Shown piece after piece: positions 8,595 to 19,255 of a DNA stretch of 64,000 nt (positions are counted from its first letter, which is position 1; the number at the start of each line of letters is the position of its first letter). The notes beneath the pieces are model-generated. The model was not told the origin of the DNA and made no database searches. It saw only the letters and a list, made by a program, of their open reading frames with translations. A program made the translations under genes and the position numbers. Source of the DNA: Kushneria sinocarnis (lineage in GTDB: Bacteria > Pseudomonadota > Gammaproteobacteria > Pseudomonadales > Halomonadaceae); the NCBI RefSeq assembly GCF_003633775.1, contig NZ_RBIN01000011.1, positions 1 to 64,000 on the forward strand, read 5' to 3'.

Positions 8595-9632
8595 ATGACC
8601 TCGATTCGCCTGACCCAGTACAGCCATGGCGCAGGCTGCGGCTGCAAGATCGCCCCGGATGTGCTCGATTCGATTCTGGCCGCGGCCGGGCAGGGCGCGT
8701 CCAGCGACCGGCTGATCGTCGGCAACCAGGGGCGCGAGGATGCCGCCGTCTATGACCTGGGAGACGGCCAGGGGCTGATCGCCACTACCGATTTCTTCAC
8801 CCCGATTGTCGATGATCCGTTCGATTTCGGCCGCATAGCCGCCACCAATGCCATCAGCGATGTGTTTGCCATGGGCGGTCGGCCGATTCTGGCGCTGGGC
8901 ATCCTGGGCTGGCCGGTGGACACGCTGGCCGCGAGCATCGCCGGCGAAGTGGTAGCCGGTGCCCAGATGGTCTGTCGCGAGCAGGGGCTGGCCCTCTCCG
9001 GCGGCCATTCGATCGACTCGCCCGAGCCGATCTTCGGACTGGCGGTCAATGGTCTGGTCGAGCTCGATCATCTCAGACTCAACAGTGGCGCCCGCCCGGG
9101 CGACAAGCTCTATCTCACCAAGCCGCTGGGAGTGGGGATCCTCACCACCGCCGAAAAGCGCGGCTGGCTCGACGCCGAGCATCACGGGCTGGCACGCGAC
9201 ACCATGCTCAGGTCCAATGCCATTGGCCGCGAACTGGCGAAGGTCAAGGGCGTGCACGCCATGACCGATGTCACCGGGTTCGGACTGGCCGGTCATCTCA
9301 GCGAGATCTGTACCGCCAGCGGAGTGGCGGCACGCATCGATTTCAACCGGCTGCCGCGGCTGCGGGCCGCCGAGGGCTATCTGCGCCGCGGAGCGGTGCC
9401 GGGCGGGACCGGGCGCAACCGGCAGGCGCTGGGCACACTGCTGCCGGAGATGGACGAGGCGCACTGGCAGTGGCTGTGTGATCCGCAGACCTCGGGCGGG
9501 CTGGTGATCGCGGTGGATCCCGCCTGGGAGGACGACGTCGAGCGTATCGGGCGTGAGCGCGGTCTGAGCCTGGAAGCCTTCGGCGAGTGCGTCAGTCGCG
9601 AGGGCGATGCCGTCATCCAGGTGCGTGGCTGA
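8595..9632 (+). CDS. selD: Selenide, water dikinase (selenophosphate synthetase)
   Basis: Makes selenophosphate, the active selenium donor, from selenide and ATP; cytoplasmic. 345 residues. The N-terminal catalytic stretch YSHGAGCGCK carries Cys15 (a plain Cys codon, not the UGA-selenocysteine of some homologues) and Lys18, corresponding to Cys17/Lys20 of E. coli. The ATP-binding glycine/aspartate motifs of the PurM-type fold (TTDFFTPIVDDPFDFG, GGHSIDSPEP) are present. Its stop is followed after a few bases by mnmH, so the two are coupled. Because the partner in this window is the tRNA 2-selenouridine synthase, the visible use of selenophosphate is tRNA modification. Confidence 0.97.
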   Translation: MTSIRLTQYSHGAGCGCKIAPDVLDSILAAAGQGASSDRLIVGNQGREDAAVYDLGDGQGLIATTDFFTPIVDDPFDFGRIAATNAISDVFAMGGRPILALGILGWPVDTLAASIAGEVVAGAQMVCREQGLALSGGHSIDSPEPIFGLAVNGLVELDHLRLNSGARPGDKLYLTKPLGVGILTTAEKRGWLDAEHHGLARDTMLRSNAIGRELAKVKGVHAMTDVTGFGLAGHLSEICTASGVAARIDFNRLPRLRAAEGYLRRGAVPGGTGRNRQALGTLLPEMDEAHWQWLCDPQTSGGLVIAVDPAWEDDVERIGRERGLSLEAFGECVSREGDAVIQVRG

Positions 9633-9640
9633 GCGTGTCG

Positions 9641-10762
9641 ATGCCCTATCAGCTGCCGGCCAGTCTGGAACTGCTGCATCACCGCCCGCCACTGATCGAC
9701 GTGCGTGCGCCGATCGAGTTTGCCCGCGGCGCCGTGCCCGGCGCCATCAATCTGCCGCTGATGGATGATGACGAGCGCCGTCGGGTGGGGGAACGCTACC
9801 ATCGCAACGGCAACGAAGCCGCGGTTGCGCTGGGCCATCAGCTGGTCAGCGGCCGACTGCGCGAGCGGCGGCTTGACGCGTGGCGCGACTTCATTGCCGC
9901 CCATCCGGGGGCAATGCTCTACTGCGCCCGCGGGGGCCAGCGTTCCGCCATCGCCCAGCGCTGGCTGGCCGAGGCGGGCAGCGAGGTGGCGCGGCTGCAG
10001 GGCGGGTACAAGTCGGCCCGCCAGACCCTGATGCAGGCCACCGAACAGGCGGCCCGCGCGCCGATGGTGGTGGTCTCGGGGCTGACCGGCTGTGCCAAGA
10101 CCCGGCTGCTGCTGGCGCTGGAGCATGGCGTCGACCTCGAGGGGCATGCGCGCCACAAGGGCTCGAGTTTCGGCCGCCAGCCGGTGGAGACGCCCACCCA
10201 GATCGATTTCGAACATCAGCTGGCGCTCGATCTGGCCGAGCGGCCGACTCCCTTCGTGCTCGAGGACGAGTCGCGCTCGATCGGCGCCGTCGAGATTCCG
10301 CTGCCGCTCTGGGAGGCCATGAAGCCGGCGCCCCGGGTGCGGGTGGAGATGCCGCTGGACTGGCGGATCGAGCAGATCCGGCGGGATTACATCGATGACC
10401 TGTGGGTGCGCTATCGCGATCACTACGGCGAGTGGCTCGGCTGGACCCTGATGCGGCGGCAGCTGGTCAGTGCGCTGGTGCGGCTGCGCAAGCGCCTGGG
10501 CCAGGATCGGCTGGACCGGCTGCTGAACCGGCAGCAGCACGCCTTTGCCCAGCACCGGCGCAGCGGCGACAGTCGCGCTCATCATGGCTGGCTGGCACCG
10601 CTGCTGCAGGAGTATTACGACCCGCTCTACCATCATCAGCTGGCGCGCAGCGGGCAGCAGGCGCTGTTCGTGGGGGACTGGCAGGCGTGCCTCGAGTTCG
10701 TGGCGGACTACTGCCAGCGCCACCACGGTGAACCGATACTGGCGCAGTCGGTGGCTCCCTGA
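9641..10762 (+). CDS. mnmH: tRNA 2-selenouridine synthase
   Basis: Also called SelU/YbbB. Converts 5-substituted 2-thiouridine at the wobble base of tRNAs for Lys, Glu and Gln to 2-selenouridine through a geranylated intermediate, using selenophosphate. 373 residues from ATG 9641 (GTG at 9635 also possible). The N-terminal rhodanese domain has its active-site Cys95 in YCARGGQRS; the C-terminal part has a P-loop-like sequence GLTGCAKT near 147. It is translationally close to selD and ends the plus-strand run before a convergent gene. Neither selA nor selB is in this window. Confidence 0.95.
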   Translation: MPYQLPASLELLHHRPPLIDVRAPIEFARGAVPGAINLPLMDDDERRRVGERYHRNGNEAAVALGHQLVSGRLRERRLDAWRDFIAAHPGAMLYCARGGQRSAIAQRWLAEAGSEVARLQGGYKSARQTLMQATEQAARAPMVVVSGLTGCAKTRLLLALEHGVDLEGHARHKGSSFGRQPVETPTQIDFEHQLALDLAERPTPFVLEDESRSIGAVEIPLPLWEAMKPAPRVRVEMPLDWRIEQIRRDYIDDLWVRYRDHYGEWLGWTLMRRQLVSALVRLRKRLGQDRLDRLLNRQQHAFAQHRRSGDSRAHHGWLAPLLQEYYDPLYHHQLARSGQQALFVGDWQACLEFVADYCQRHHGEPILAQSVAP

Positions 10763-10768
10763 AGCTCC

Positions 10769-10799
10769 GCCCGGCAGGCGCTGGCGTCAGCGGCCGGGC
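10769..10799. other. Convergent-gene hairpin
   Basis: GCCCGG...CCGGGC with an inner CGCTG/CAGCG pair lies between the converging mnmH and amidotransferase-like genes. There is no T-run on either side, so terminator function is only possible. Confidence 0.35.
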
Positions 10800-10800
10800 A

Positions 10801-11499
10801 CTAGTACATGAAGGGCTGCAGCCAGTCCGTCATCAGCCGGTCGAGCGTCGGTGCCAGGCGATCCAGCCGCCGCTGGCCGTCACGCATCTCGTCAAAGGAC
10901 TGGACCCATGGGCCGGTCAGCGCGTGCACGCTGTCATCGGCACCGTCGAGGCAGTCGTTCAGCCAGCCGCGGGTGGTTTCGAGATGACATTGCAGGGCGA
11001 CCACGCGGGCGCCGTCCCAGCTGAAGCCCTGCACCGGACTGGCCTCGCTGGCGCCGATCGGCGTACTGTCCTCGGGCAGGCCGAAGATCTCCTGATGCCA
11101 GTGAAAGGCGTCAAAGCTCTCCGGCAGGTCGAGATCGCAGCGATCACTGCGGGTGACCCGGTGCCAGCCCAGTTCCGGCTGGGGCGAACGCGACACGATG
11201 GCACCCAGCGCATCAGCGATCAGCTGGGCCCCGAAGCCGATCCCCATGACCGGCCTGGAGCTCTTCAGGACCCGGTCGATCAGCTTGCGTTCGCGCCGGA
11301 TCCAGGGGTGCGCGGCATCGTCATGAATACTCATGGCGCCACCCAGCACGATCAGGGCATCGAAGTCGTGCAGCTGGGGCGGGGGGAGCTCTCCGGTATA
11401 CAGCGGCCGCATGTTGAAGCTGTGACCCATGCTGGCCAGCCAGTCGGCCAGCCGCCCCGGGCCCTGCGCGGGTGTGTGCTGAAGGAAATAGATGTGCAT
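10801..11499 (-). CDS. Class I glutamine amidotransferase-like protein lacking the nucleophilic Cys
   Basis: 232 residues from ATG 11499 (a TTG at 11520 would add seven). It has the class I GATase fold: an N-terminal HIYFLQHTP strand, the FDALIVLGGAMSIHDD turn, the nucleophile-elbow region and a C-terminal CHLETT with His172 and Glu174 of the triad. At the elbow, where active enzymes have GICxGHQ or GICxGAQ, this protein reads GIGFGAQ: the Cys is Gly88 (codon GGC, one base from TGC). It therefore probably cannot hydrolyse glutamine. Relatives are annotated as GMP-synthase-like or gamma-glutamyl hydrolases. It is divergent from the alkyltransferase-like gene, 53 bases away. Function unknown. 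Confidence 0.82.
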   Translation of the reverse strand: MHIYFLQHTPAQGPGRLADWLASMGHSFNMRPLYTGELPPPQLHDFDALIVLGGAMSIHDDAAHPWIRRERKLIDRVLKSSRPVMGIGFGAQLIADALGAIVSRSPQPELGWHRVTRSDRCDLDLPESFDAFHWHQEIFGLPEDSTPIGASEASPVQGFSWDGARVVALQCHLETTRGWLNDCLDGADDSVHALTGPWVQSFDEMRDGQRRLDRLAPTLDRLMTDWLQPFMY

Positions 11500-11552
11500 G
11501 ATAGAGGCAATGATGGACAACGCGACTGCAGGCGTCCAGTGGGAGCAACGGC

Positions 11553-11849
11553 ATGCGTGCGGAACTGCGTGAGCAGGTCACGACCATTATCGCGAGCATC
11601 CCGGCGGGTCGGGTGACCACCTACGGACGCATTGCGAAAATGACCGAAGGGGCGACCGCCCGCTCCGTCGGCGCGGTACTGCGCACCCTGCCCGAAGGGC
11701 ACCGGTTGCCGTGGTTTCGGGTGGTCGCCGCCGGTGGTCGGCTGGCCGATCACGAGGGCGCGAGCGAACAGCGTCGTCTGCTGGCGGCCGAAGGCGTGGT
11801 GTTCGACGAGCGCGGCCGCATCCCGGCGCACTGTTTCTGGCCGGAGTGA
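11553..11849 (+). CDS. Alkyltransferase-like protein (ATL, MGMT family without active-site Cys)
   Basis: 98 residues matching the DNA-binding domain of O6-alkylguanine-DNA alkyltransferase. The catalytic PCHRV of MGMT is replaced by PWFRV (Trp54), which is the ATL signature; classical ATLs have PWHRV, so Phe55 is a further change. ATARSVGAVL supplies the helix-turn-helix and the arginine finger (Arg37). ATLs bind bulky O6-alkylguanine and hand it to nucleotide excision repair; that role is from the family. ATG 11553 follows GGGAG by about eight bases. Confidence 0.88.
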   Translation: MRAELREQVTTIIASIPAGRVTTYGRIAKMTEGATARSVGAVLRTLPEGHRLPWFRVVAAGGRLADHEGASEQRRLLAAEGVVFDERGRIPAHCFWPE

Positions 11850-11925
11850 CACCGACCGGCGGGCGTGCCCCGGTCTGCCGCCGGCAGGGAACCTGTCCCG
11901 CACCAACGATGGAGGAGTACCCGGC

Positions 11926-12543
11926 ATGAGCGCCGACAACCCGATCGACTTTCCCGGCGAGCTGCATCGCGCCCTTGAGCGACTCGATCCACGCCCCGGA
12001 CTGGCCTTCATGGCGGCACTGTGCGAGCGCCTGCTTCCCAATCACCTGCTCTATGCCGAGCTGACCGGCGATGGGGACGCCAGGGGCGTGCGAGCGGTGA
12101 TGGATCTGATCTGGGAATCACTGACGGTACGCGAGGCCCGCATCGACTTCGAGCGTCAGGCGGAGAAGCTGGCCGCCTGCGAGCCGGAGAGTACCGATGA
12201 CAGCTTCGGTACCCGCTCGGCGCTGGAGGTCACGCTGGCGCTCTCGTCCTGTCTGGATGTGCTGCGCGGCAGTGCCGTGGGCGCTCCGGTCGAGGTCAGC
12301 CGTATCTCGATCGGTGGGGTCGAGCGCTATATCGACATGGTCGAGGGGGCGCAGTGGGCGGATGACAGTGAGCGTGAGGCGCGGCTTGCGGCGCATCCGC
12401 TGATGGCCGACGAGCGCGCCTTTCAGCAGGCGGTATTCGATGAGCTCGAGGCCGGGGCGCTGGATCGCGAGCGACTGAAGGCGCTGCGCCGACTGGGCCG
12501 CAACGATGGAGTCAGCAACCTGGGGCTGTCACTGGAAGAGTAG
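11926..12543 (+). CDS. yjaG: YjaG family protein (DUF416)
   Basis: 205-residue, mostly helical, acidic cytoplasmic protein of the DUF416 family, whose biochemical role is not established. FMAALCERLLPNHLLYAEL and the central SALEVTLALSSCLDVLRG are the recognisable family segments. ATG 11926 is chosen because GGAGGAG sits nine bases upstream; the long in-frame extension overlaps the ATL gene and lacks family similarity. It is preceded by the ATL gene in the same direction and converges on the his operon. Confidence 0.83.
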   Translation: MSADNPIDFPGELHRALERLDPRPGLAFMAALCERLLPNHLLYAELTGDGDARGVRAVMDLIWESLTVREARIDFERQAEKLAACEPESTDDSFGTRSALEVTLALSSCLDVLRGSAVGAPVEVSRISIGGVERYIDMVEGAQWADDSEREARLAAHPLMADERAFQQAVFDELEAGALDRERLKALRRLGRNDGVSNLGLSLEE

Positions 12544-12579
12544 CCGAGAGGCACCCGGCATCGCCGGGTGCGGGCACGG

Positions 12580-13353
12580 TTACAGCCGGACCTCGATGCC
12601 GTGCTCGGCCATGTAGCGCTTCGCGTCCTCCACGCTGTATTCGCCGAAGTGAAAGATGCTGGCGGCCAGGACCGCGTCGGCGCCCCCTTCCTTCACCCCG
12701 GCGACCAGGTGGTCGAGACTGCCGACGCCGCCCGAGGCAATGAGCGGTACCGAGACGGCATCACTGATGGCGCGGGTGACGCCGATGTCGAAACCCTCAC
12801 GGGTGCCGTCGCGATCCATGCTGGTCAGCAGCAGCTCACCGGCGCCGTAATCGACCATCTTCTGCGCCCACTCGATGGCGTCCAGCCCGGTGGGGGTGCG
12901 GCCGCCGTGGGTGAAGATCTCCCAGCGCGGTGATTCGCCCTCGTCACTGACCCGCTTGGCATCGATGGCCACCACGATGCACTGGCTGCCGAAGCGCTCG
13001 GCGGCCTCGCGCACGAATTCCGGATGCGTCACCGCGGCGGTGTTGATCGATACCTTGTCGGCACCGGCATTGAGCAGGGCGCGAATATCGTCGCAGGTAC
13101 GCACGCCGCCGCCCACGGTCAGCGGGATGAACACCTCGCCGGCGATGCGGCTGACCATCTCCAGGGTGGTGCCGCGCTTTTCGTGGCTGGCGGTGATGTC
13201 GAGAAAGGTGATCTCGTCGGCGTTCTGCTCGTTGTAGCGCCGGGCCACTTCCACCGGGTCGCCGGCATCACGGATGCCGACGAAATTGACGCCCTTGACC
13301 ACCCGGCCGCCGTCGACGTCCAGGCAGGGAATGATGCGTTTTGCCAGGGTCAT
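12580..13353 (-). CDS. hisF: Imidazole glycerol phosphate synthase, cyclase subunit
   Basis: 257-residue TIM barrel that joins ammonia from HisH with PRFAR to give imidazole glycerol phosphate and AICAR. The N-terminal [19 protein letters not shown] with the catalytic Asp11, the second Asp in [14 protein letters not shown] (about 130), and two phosphate-binding glycine segments are all present. It is the last gene of the minus-strand hisBHAF cluster and overlaps the hisA stop by four bases (ATGA), implying translational coupling. hisI and hisE are not in the window. Confidence 0.97.
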   Translation of the reverse strand: MTLAKRIIPCLDVDGGRVVKGVNFVGIRDAGDPVEVARRYNEQNADEITFLDITASHEKRGTTLEMVSRIAGEVFIPLTVGGGVRTCDDIRALLNAGADKVSINTAAVTHPEFVREAAERFGSQCIVVAIDAKRVSDEGESPRWEIFTHGGRTPTGLDAIEWAQKMVDYGAGELLLTSMDRDGTREGFDIGVTRAISDAVSVPLIASGGVGSLDHLVAGVKEGGADAVLAASIFHFGEYSVEDAKRYMAEHGIEVRL

Positions 13354-14111
13354 GGTCGCTGGACCTCGCCTGCGTTGCGATCAATGGTGTCACACAGCAT
13401 CTGGGCCTCGGCGAGATCGAGCCGGCCCTCGTAGATGGCCCGACCGGTAATGGCGCCGAGAATGCCCGAGGGGGCCACGTCCGCCAGCTGCTGGATGTCG
13501 TCGAGCGACGTGACCCCGCCCGAGGCGATCACCGGTACGCCCCCGTGGCTAGCCATTTCCACCGTGGCCTCGATGTTGACCCCCTGCATCATGCCATCGC
13601 GGGAGATGTCGGTATAGACGATGGCCGAGACCCCGTCGCTGGCGAAGCGCCGGGCCAGATCGACAGCGCGTACCGAAGAGACCTCCTCCCAGCCGTCGGT
13701 GGCGACATGACCATCACGAGCGTCGATGCCGACGATGATGTGGCCGGGGAACTCGCGACACATCGCGGTGACGAAGTCCGGGTCCTGGACGGCGCGGGTG
13801 CCGATGATTACCCAGGAGACGCCGGCGTCGAGATAGCGGGCAATGGTCTCGCGCGAGCGGATGCCGCCGCCGATCTGGATCGGCAGGTCGGGGAACTCGG
13901 CCGCGATGGCATTGATCGCTTCGGCGTTGACCGGGCTGCCGGCAAAGGCGCCGTTGAGATCGACCAGATGGAGGCGGCGGGCGCCGGCCTCGACCCAGCG
14001 CGCCGCCATGGCCACCGGATCGTCACCGTAACTGGTGGCCTCGTTCATGCGGCCCTGTCTGAGCCGCACGCACTGCCCGTCCTTGAGATCGATGGCGGGG
14101 ATAACCAGCAT
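13350..14111 (-). CDS. hisA: Phosphoribosylformimino-5-aminoimidazole carboxamide ribotide isomerase
   Basis: 253-residue TIM barrel performing the Amadori rearrangement of ProFAR to [22 protein letters not shown] carries the catalytic Asp8, and the second acid lies in [16 protein letters not shown]. Its sequence mirrors HisF, as expected from their shared half-barrel origin. It sits 31 bases after hisH and overlaps hisF by four bases. Confidence 0.97.
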   Translation of the reverse strand: MLVIPAIDLKDGQCVRLRQGRMNEATSYGDDPVAMAARWVEAGARRLHLVDLNGAFAGSPVNAEAINAIAAEFPDLPIQIGGGIRSRETIARYLDAGVSWVIIGTRAVQDPDFVTAMCREFPGHIIVGIDARDGHVATDGWEEVSSVRAVDLARRFASDGVSAIVYTDISRDGMMQGVNIEATVEMASHGGVPVIASGGVTSLDDIQQLADVAPSGILGAITGRAIYEGRLDLAEAQMLCDTIDRNAGEVQRP

Positions 14112-14142
14112 GCAGGAGATCCTCGTGCTGACGGGCGCCCGT

Positions 14143-14787
14143 TCAGGGCGACCATTGAATGAAGTTGGAAAGCAGCCTCAGCCCGGCCCCGGCGCTCTTC
14201 TCCGGGTGGAACTGGACGGCGAAGGTGGCGTCACGCCCGGTGGCGACATGCGCGCGGACCGTGCCGTAGTCGATGTAACCCATGACATGAGCATCCTCCT
14301 CGGCCTGCACGTGGTAGCTGTGCACGAAGTAGAAGCGCTCGCCGGTCGGGATGCCCTCCCAGAGCGGGTGCATGTGGTGCTGGTGCACCCGGTTCCAGCC
14401 CATGTGGGGCACCTTGAGCCGGTTGCCGTCGGCATCGCGCATGGTGTCATCGAAGTGGCGCACCCGGCCGGGCATGTAGCCCAGACACCAGACGCCGCCG
14501 TTTTCGTCGCTCTTGTCCATCAGCATCTGCTGGCCGACGCAGATGCCCAGCAGCGGCTTGTTGCCATCCGCCAGCATCTCCTTCACCAGCCCGGTCAGCT
14601 CGGTATGCTCGAGCTCGCTCATGCAGTCGCGAATGGCGCCCTGACCGGGCAGGATCAGGCGGGTGGCCCCCTTGATGGCGCGCGGATCCCGGGTGATGGT
14701 GACCCGTTCGTTCTCGGAGACATGCTCGAGCGCCTTGGCCACCGAGTGCAGATTGCCCATGCCGTAATCGATGATGGCGATGGTCAT
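14143..14787 (-). CDS. hisH: Imidazole glycerol phosphate synthase, glutamine amidotransferase subunit
   Basis: 214-residue class I amidotransferase that supplies ammonia to HisF. The nucleophile is in [10 protein letters not shown] (Cys about 83) and the His-Glu pair is in [11 protein letters not shown] 14787 is chosen because AGGAG precedes it and the product begins [15 protein letters not shown] as in the family; the longer frame into the hisB end has no similarity. It contrasts with the Cys-less amidotransferase 3 kb away. Confidence 0.97.
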   Translation of the reverse strand: MTIAIIDYGMGNLHSVAKALEHVSENERVTITRDPRAIKGATRLILPGQGAIRDCMSELEHTELTGLVKEMLADGNKPLLGICVGQQMLMDKSDENGGVWCLGYMPGRVRHFDDTMRDADGNRLKVPHMGWNRVHQHHMHPLWEGIPTGERFYFVHSYHVQAEEDAHVMGYIDYGTVRAHVATGRDATFAVQFHPEKSAGAGLRLLSNFIQWSP

Positions 14788-14833
14788 GCCGATAACTCCT
14801 GTTGCCGCACAGCAAGAATGGGGCGGGCGCCGG

Positions 14834-15436
14834 TCACAGGCTGCCCTTGGTCGAGGCGATGCGACCCGCCATGCGTTCATCCGGCTCGACCGCCATGCGC
14901 AGCGCCCGGCCGAAGGCCTTGAACAGGGTCTCCGCCTGGTGATGGGCGTTGATGCCCCTGAGGTTGTCGAGATGCAGCGTCGCCCGGGCGTGGCTGGCCA
15001 GTCCGGTGAAGAATTCGCGGAACAGCTGGGTGTCGAAGCTGCCGATGCGCTCGCTGGTGAAGTCGGCCTGCATGTAGAGCCCGGGACGACCGGAGAAGTC
15101 GATTACCACCCGTGACAGGGCCTCGTCGAGCGGGACATAGGCGTGCCCGTAGCGGGTGATGCCGCGCTTGTCGCCCAGCGCTTCCAGCAGGGCCTGGCCG
15201 AGGGTGATGCCGATGTCCTCGACCGTATGGTGATCATCGATGTGGCGGTCGCCCTCGGCGTGCACCTCGAGATCGATCATGCCGTGACGGGCGATCTGAT
15301 CGAGCATGTGCTCGAGAAAGGGCACGCCGGTCTCGGCTGTCAGTGTACCACTGCCGTCGAGATCGACGCTGACCCTGACCCGGGTTTCACTGGTGTCGCG
15401 CGTAATGCTGGCGCGACGCGGGGCTGGGGTACTCAT
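14834..15436 (-). CDS. hisB: Imidazoleglycerol-phosphate dehydratase
   Basis: 200-residue, monofunctional dehydratase that forms imidazole acetol phosphate, with two Mn ions bound by the HHT motifs: [14 protein letters not shown] and GINAHHQAE. The phosphatase domain fused to HisB in enterobacteria is absent, as usual for pseudomonads and halomonads. ATG 15436 follows GAGGAG; a longer frame runs upstream but is not family-like. First gene of the hisBHAF operon; the 256-base gap to the divergent asmA-family gene must hold the promoter. Confidence 0.96.
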   Translation of the reverse strand: MSTPAPRRASITRDTSETRVRVSVDLDGSGTLTAETGVPFLEHMLDQIARHGMIDLEVHAEGDRHIDDHHTVEDIGITLGQALLEALGDKRGITRYGHAYVPLDEALSRVVIDFSGRPGLYMQADFTSERIGSFDTQLFREFFTGLASHARATLHLDNLRGINAHHQAETLFKAFGRALRMAVEPDERMAGRIASTKGSL

Positions 15437-15692
15437 GGGCTCTCCTCGCGGGCCTGGGACCAGGAATGCCGAAACCGGAAGCGATACCCGGTAACCGGGC
15501 GCCGTCGGCGCCCTGAAGGCAGGGGTTGCATTATAGAGAACCCGGGGCGCCATCCGCTACACTAGCGGCCGGATGCGCGTCGCGGGGAGCGGTGTCATGC
15601 AGCGATACGCCATGGCAGCGGTCGGGTCCGGCTGAATGGGCGCGCATGCCGGAACTTCAGCCGGTTCGGGGTGACAGACAAGAGTGCATCAG

Positions 15693-18044
15693 ATGAAGCG
15701 ACTGTTTCGTATCCTGCTGGCCGGAATCGGCGTACTGGCCCTGCTGGCAGTAGCCGGGGTGGTCTATGTTACCACCTTCGTCGATCCCAATGATCTCAAG
15801 CCCCGGCTGGTCGAAGCGGTCGAGGAGCGCACCGGGCTCAACCTGTCGCTCAACGGCCCGATCTCCTGGACCTTCTATCCGCGACTGGGCGTGACCGTCG
15901 AGGATGCCGTGGCACGCCTGCCCGATCAGGATCAGGTCAGCGAGCCGTTTGCCGCCTTCGACCGCGCCGATGTCAAGGTTCGGCTTGCCCCGCTGATTAC
16001 CGGTGATGTCTCGGTGGACGGGGTCACGCTCGATGGGCTCAAGCTCAATCTGGTCCGCGATGCCGAGGGGCATGGCAACTGGCAGACCCTGGCCGAGGAA
16101 ACGGCCGAGCGGGCCGAGCAGGGGGCGGATGACAGTCGGCCGCCGCAATCGGGCAACGGATCGCAGGGCGGTGTCAGTCATGCGGCAGAGCGCCCGCTGT
16201 CAGTGGATATTGCCAGCGTCGAGGTCATCAATGGCCGGGTACACTATCTCGATCGGCAGAAGCACAGGGATGCCACGCTCTCGAAGCTGAATCTCGGTGC
16301 CAGCAACGTCAGTCTGAACGATGATTTTCCGCTGCAGCTGTCGTTCGACATGGCCAGTGTCAGTCCGGCGCTCAACGGCCACCTCGAGCTCGGCGGCAGT
16401 GCCCGGCTGAACCTGCGCGAGCAGCGTTACGCCATGAACGGCTTCACCCTGGAGACCGATCTGCAGCTGCCGATGCTCAACGATACCCGGAGTCAGCACT
16501 TCTCGCTGACCGGCGACCGGCTCGCGGCCGATATCGCGTCGCGCCACTATCAGCTCGAGGGTGGTGCGCTTGCTGCCGAGCTGCATCTGGCTGCCGACGA
16601 GCGTCAGACCCTGCCGCTGCAGGCGAACTTCAACGCCGAGGCCGATCTCGGCGAGGGCACGGCCCGGCTCAACGACCTGGTCATCACCAGCGGCAATGAG
16701 CTGCATCTGGCCGGTGGCCTGCAGGCCAGCTCCCTGACCGACAATCCGAGCTGGCAGGGCGAGCTTCATCTCGACCCGCTGAATCTGCGCCAGTGGCTGG
16801 GTCGCTTCGGCCGGGCGCCGGAGAGTGCCGACGCACAGACCCTGACCCGGGTGGCCTTCGACACTCGGCTTGAGGGCAGCCGGCAGCTGGCTGCCTTCCA
16901 CGATCTCTCGCTGAGGGTGGATGACACCACCCTGACGGGCAGCGTCGGCGTGGGCATGCACGGTGAGCGGCTGAACTTCGATCTGACCGGCAACACCCTC
17001 GACCTGGATCGCTATCTGCCGCCGCGTGAACAGGCCGGCGCGCAGGAGGATCGGACCGCCATGCTGGAGCTCATGGGGGTGCGTCCGGCGCTGGCGGCCA
17101 GCGAAGGCGCCGAACTGCTGCCGGTCGAGCTGCTGCGTTCGCTGACCCTCGACGGTCGGCTGCGACTGGATGCGCTGGCGGTCCACGGGGCGAAACTCTC
17201 CGGCGTGCTGCTGAAGGTGGCCGGCAGTGATGGTCGCCACCGGCTCGAACAGCTGACGGCCGGGCTCTACAACGGCACCTTCAATGCTTCCGGCACGCTG
17301 GATGTGCGTCAGACCCCACTGCAGCTGACGTTCAAGGAGCAGCTCGAGGGCGTGCAGCTGCAGCCGCTGCTGGCGGATGTGGCCCGGCGCGGCCAGCTGA
17401 TGCGCGGTACCCTGACGCTCGATGGGCAGTTCCGCTCGCGTACCAATCGGCTCGACACCCTGACCCGCAACCTCAACGGCAAGGCTTCGATGAGGGTGAC
17501 GGACGGGGCGCTGCTGGGGGCCAACATTTCGCAGCAGCTGTGCACGGCCGCTGCGGCCCTGCAGGGGCGCAGTTCCGACCGGGAGTGGAGCGATGACACG
17601 CCCTTCGAGACGCTCAGCGCCACGGCGACGATTACCGACGGTGTGGTCAACAATGACGACCTGCAGGTCGCCATTCCGGGCATCGAGCTGAGTGGCCGGG
17701 GACAGGCCAACCTGGCGACCCACCGCTTTGCCTACCAGCTGGGCGCCCGCTTCGTGGATACCGCCGACAGTCAGGCATGCCGGGTCACCGATGCCCTGTC
17801 ACAGGTGCGCCTGCCGGTGCAGTGCGCCGGTGATTTCTCGGATCCGCCGGCCCAGTGGTGCCATTTCGACCGTGACGCCTTCGGCAAGGTGCTGACGAAG
17901 ATGGCCGCTTCGAAGGGGCAGCGCGAACTCGGTGACCAGCTCGACAGGCAGCTGGATGGCAAGCTGGGCAGAAAGCTCGAAGAGAAGCTGGGTGAAGAGG
18001 GAAGCAGGAATCTCAGGGATCGCCTGGAAGGCCTGTTCAAATAG
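15693..18044 (+). CDS. asmA: AsmA family protein
   Basis: 783 residues. One N-terminal membrane helix (about 5-28) is followed by an AsmA N-terminal domain (DPNDLKPRLVEAVEERTGL, then GPISWTFYPRLGVTVEDA) and a long beta-rich periplasmic part that ends in the AsmA C-terminal segment. AsmA/TamB-like proteins are thought to bridge the periplasm for phospholipid transport or outer-membrane assembly. The C-terminus is a charged stretch rich in Lys, Glu and Arg with a repeated LGxKLxEKLGEE pattern. ATG 15693 gives a normal signal-anchor; GTG 15684 would add three residues. Confidence 0.9.
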   Translation: MKRLFRILLAGIGVLALLAVAGVVYVTTFVDPNDLKPRLVEAVEERTGLNLSLNGPISWTFYPRLGVTVEDAVARLPDQDQVSEPFAAFDRADVKVRLAPLITGDVSVDGVTLDGLKLNLVRDAEGHGNWQTLAEETAERAEQGADDSRPPQSGNGSQGGVSHAAERPLSVDIASVEVINGRVHYLDRQKHRDATLSKLNLGASNVSLNDDFPLQLSFDMASVSPALNGHLELGGSARLNLREQRYAMNGFTLETDLQLPMLNDTRSQHFSLTGDRLAADIASRHYQLEGGALAAELHLAADERQTLPLQANFNAEADLGEGTARLNDLVITSGNELHLAGGLQASSLTDNPSWQGELHLDPLNLRQWLGRFGRAPESADAQTLTRVAFDTRLEGSRQLAAFHDLSLRVDDTTLTGSVGVGMHGERLNFDLTGNTLDLDRYLPPREQAGAQEDRTAMLELMGVRPALAASEGAELLPVELLRSLTLDGRLRLDALAVHGAKLSGVLLKVAGSDGRHRLEQLTAGLYNGTFNASGTLDVRQTPLQLTFKEQLEGVQLQPLLADVARRGQLMRGTLTLDGQFRSRTNRLDTLTRNLNGKASMRVTDGALLGANISQQLCTAAAALQGRSSDREWSDDTPFETLSATATITDGVVNNDDLQVAIPGIELSGRGQANLATHRFAYQLGARFVDTADSQACRVTDALSQVRLPVQCAGDFSDPPAQWCHFDRDAFGKVLTKMAASKGQRELGDQLDRQLDGKLGRKLEEKLGEEGSRNLRDRLEGLFK

Positions 18045-18101
18045 TACCAAGCCCGTCACGGCACTCTCCCGCAGGAGGGTGCCGTCTCCGGCAGGAATGT
18101 C

Positions 18102-19220
<1,119 letters not shown>

Positions 19221-19255
19221 GACAATCGGCGCTTTGAATCCGCAGGGAGAGTGAC

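Noticed and set aside
8637..8640. Selenocysteine codon in selD
   Set aside because: The active-site region reads in frame as HGAGCGCK with ordinary Cys codons; no in-frame UGA.
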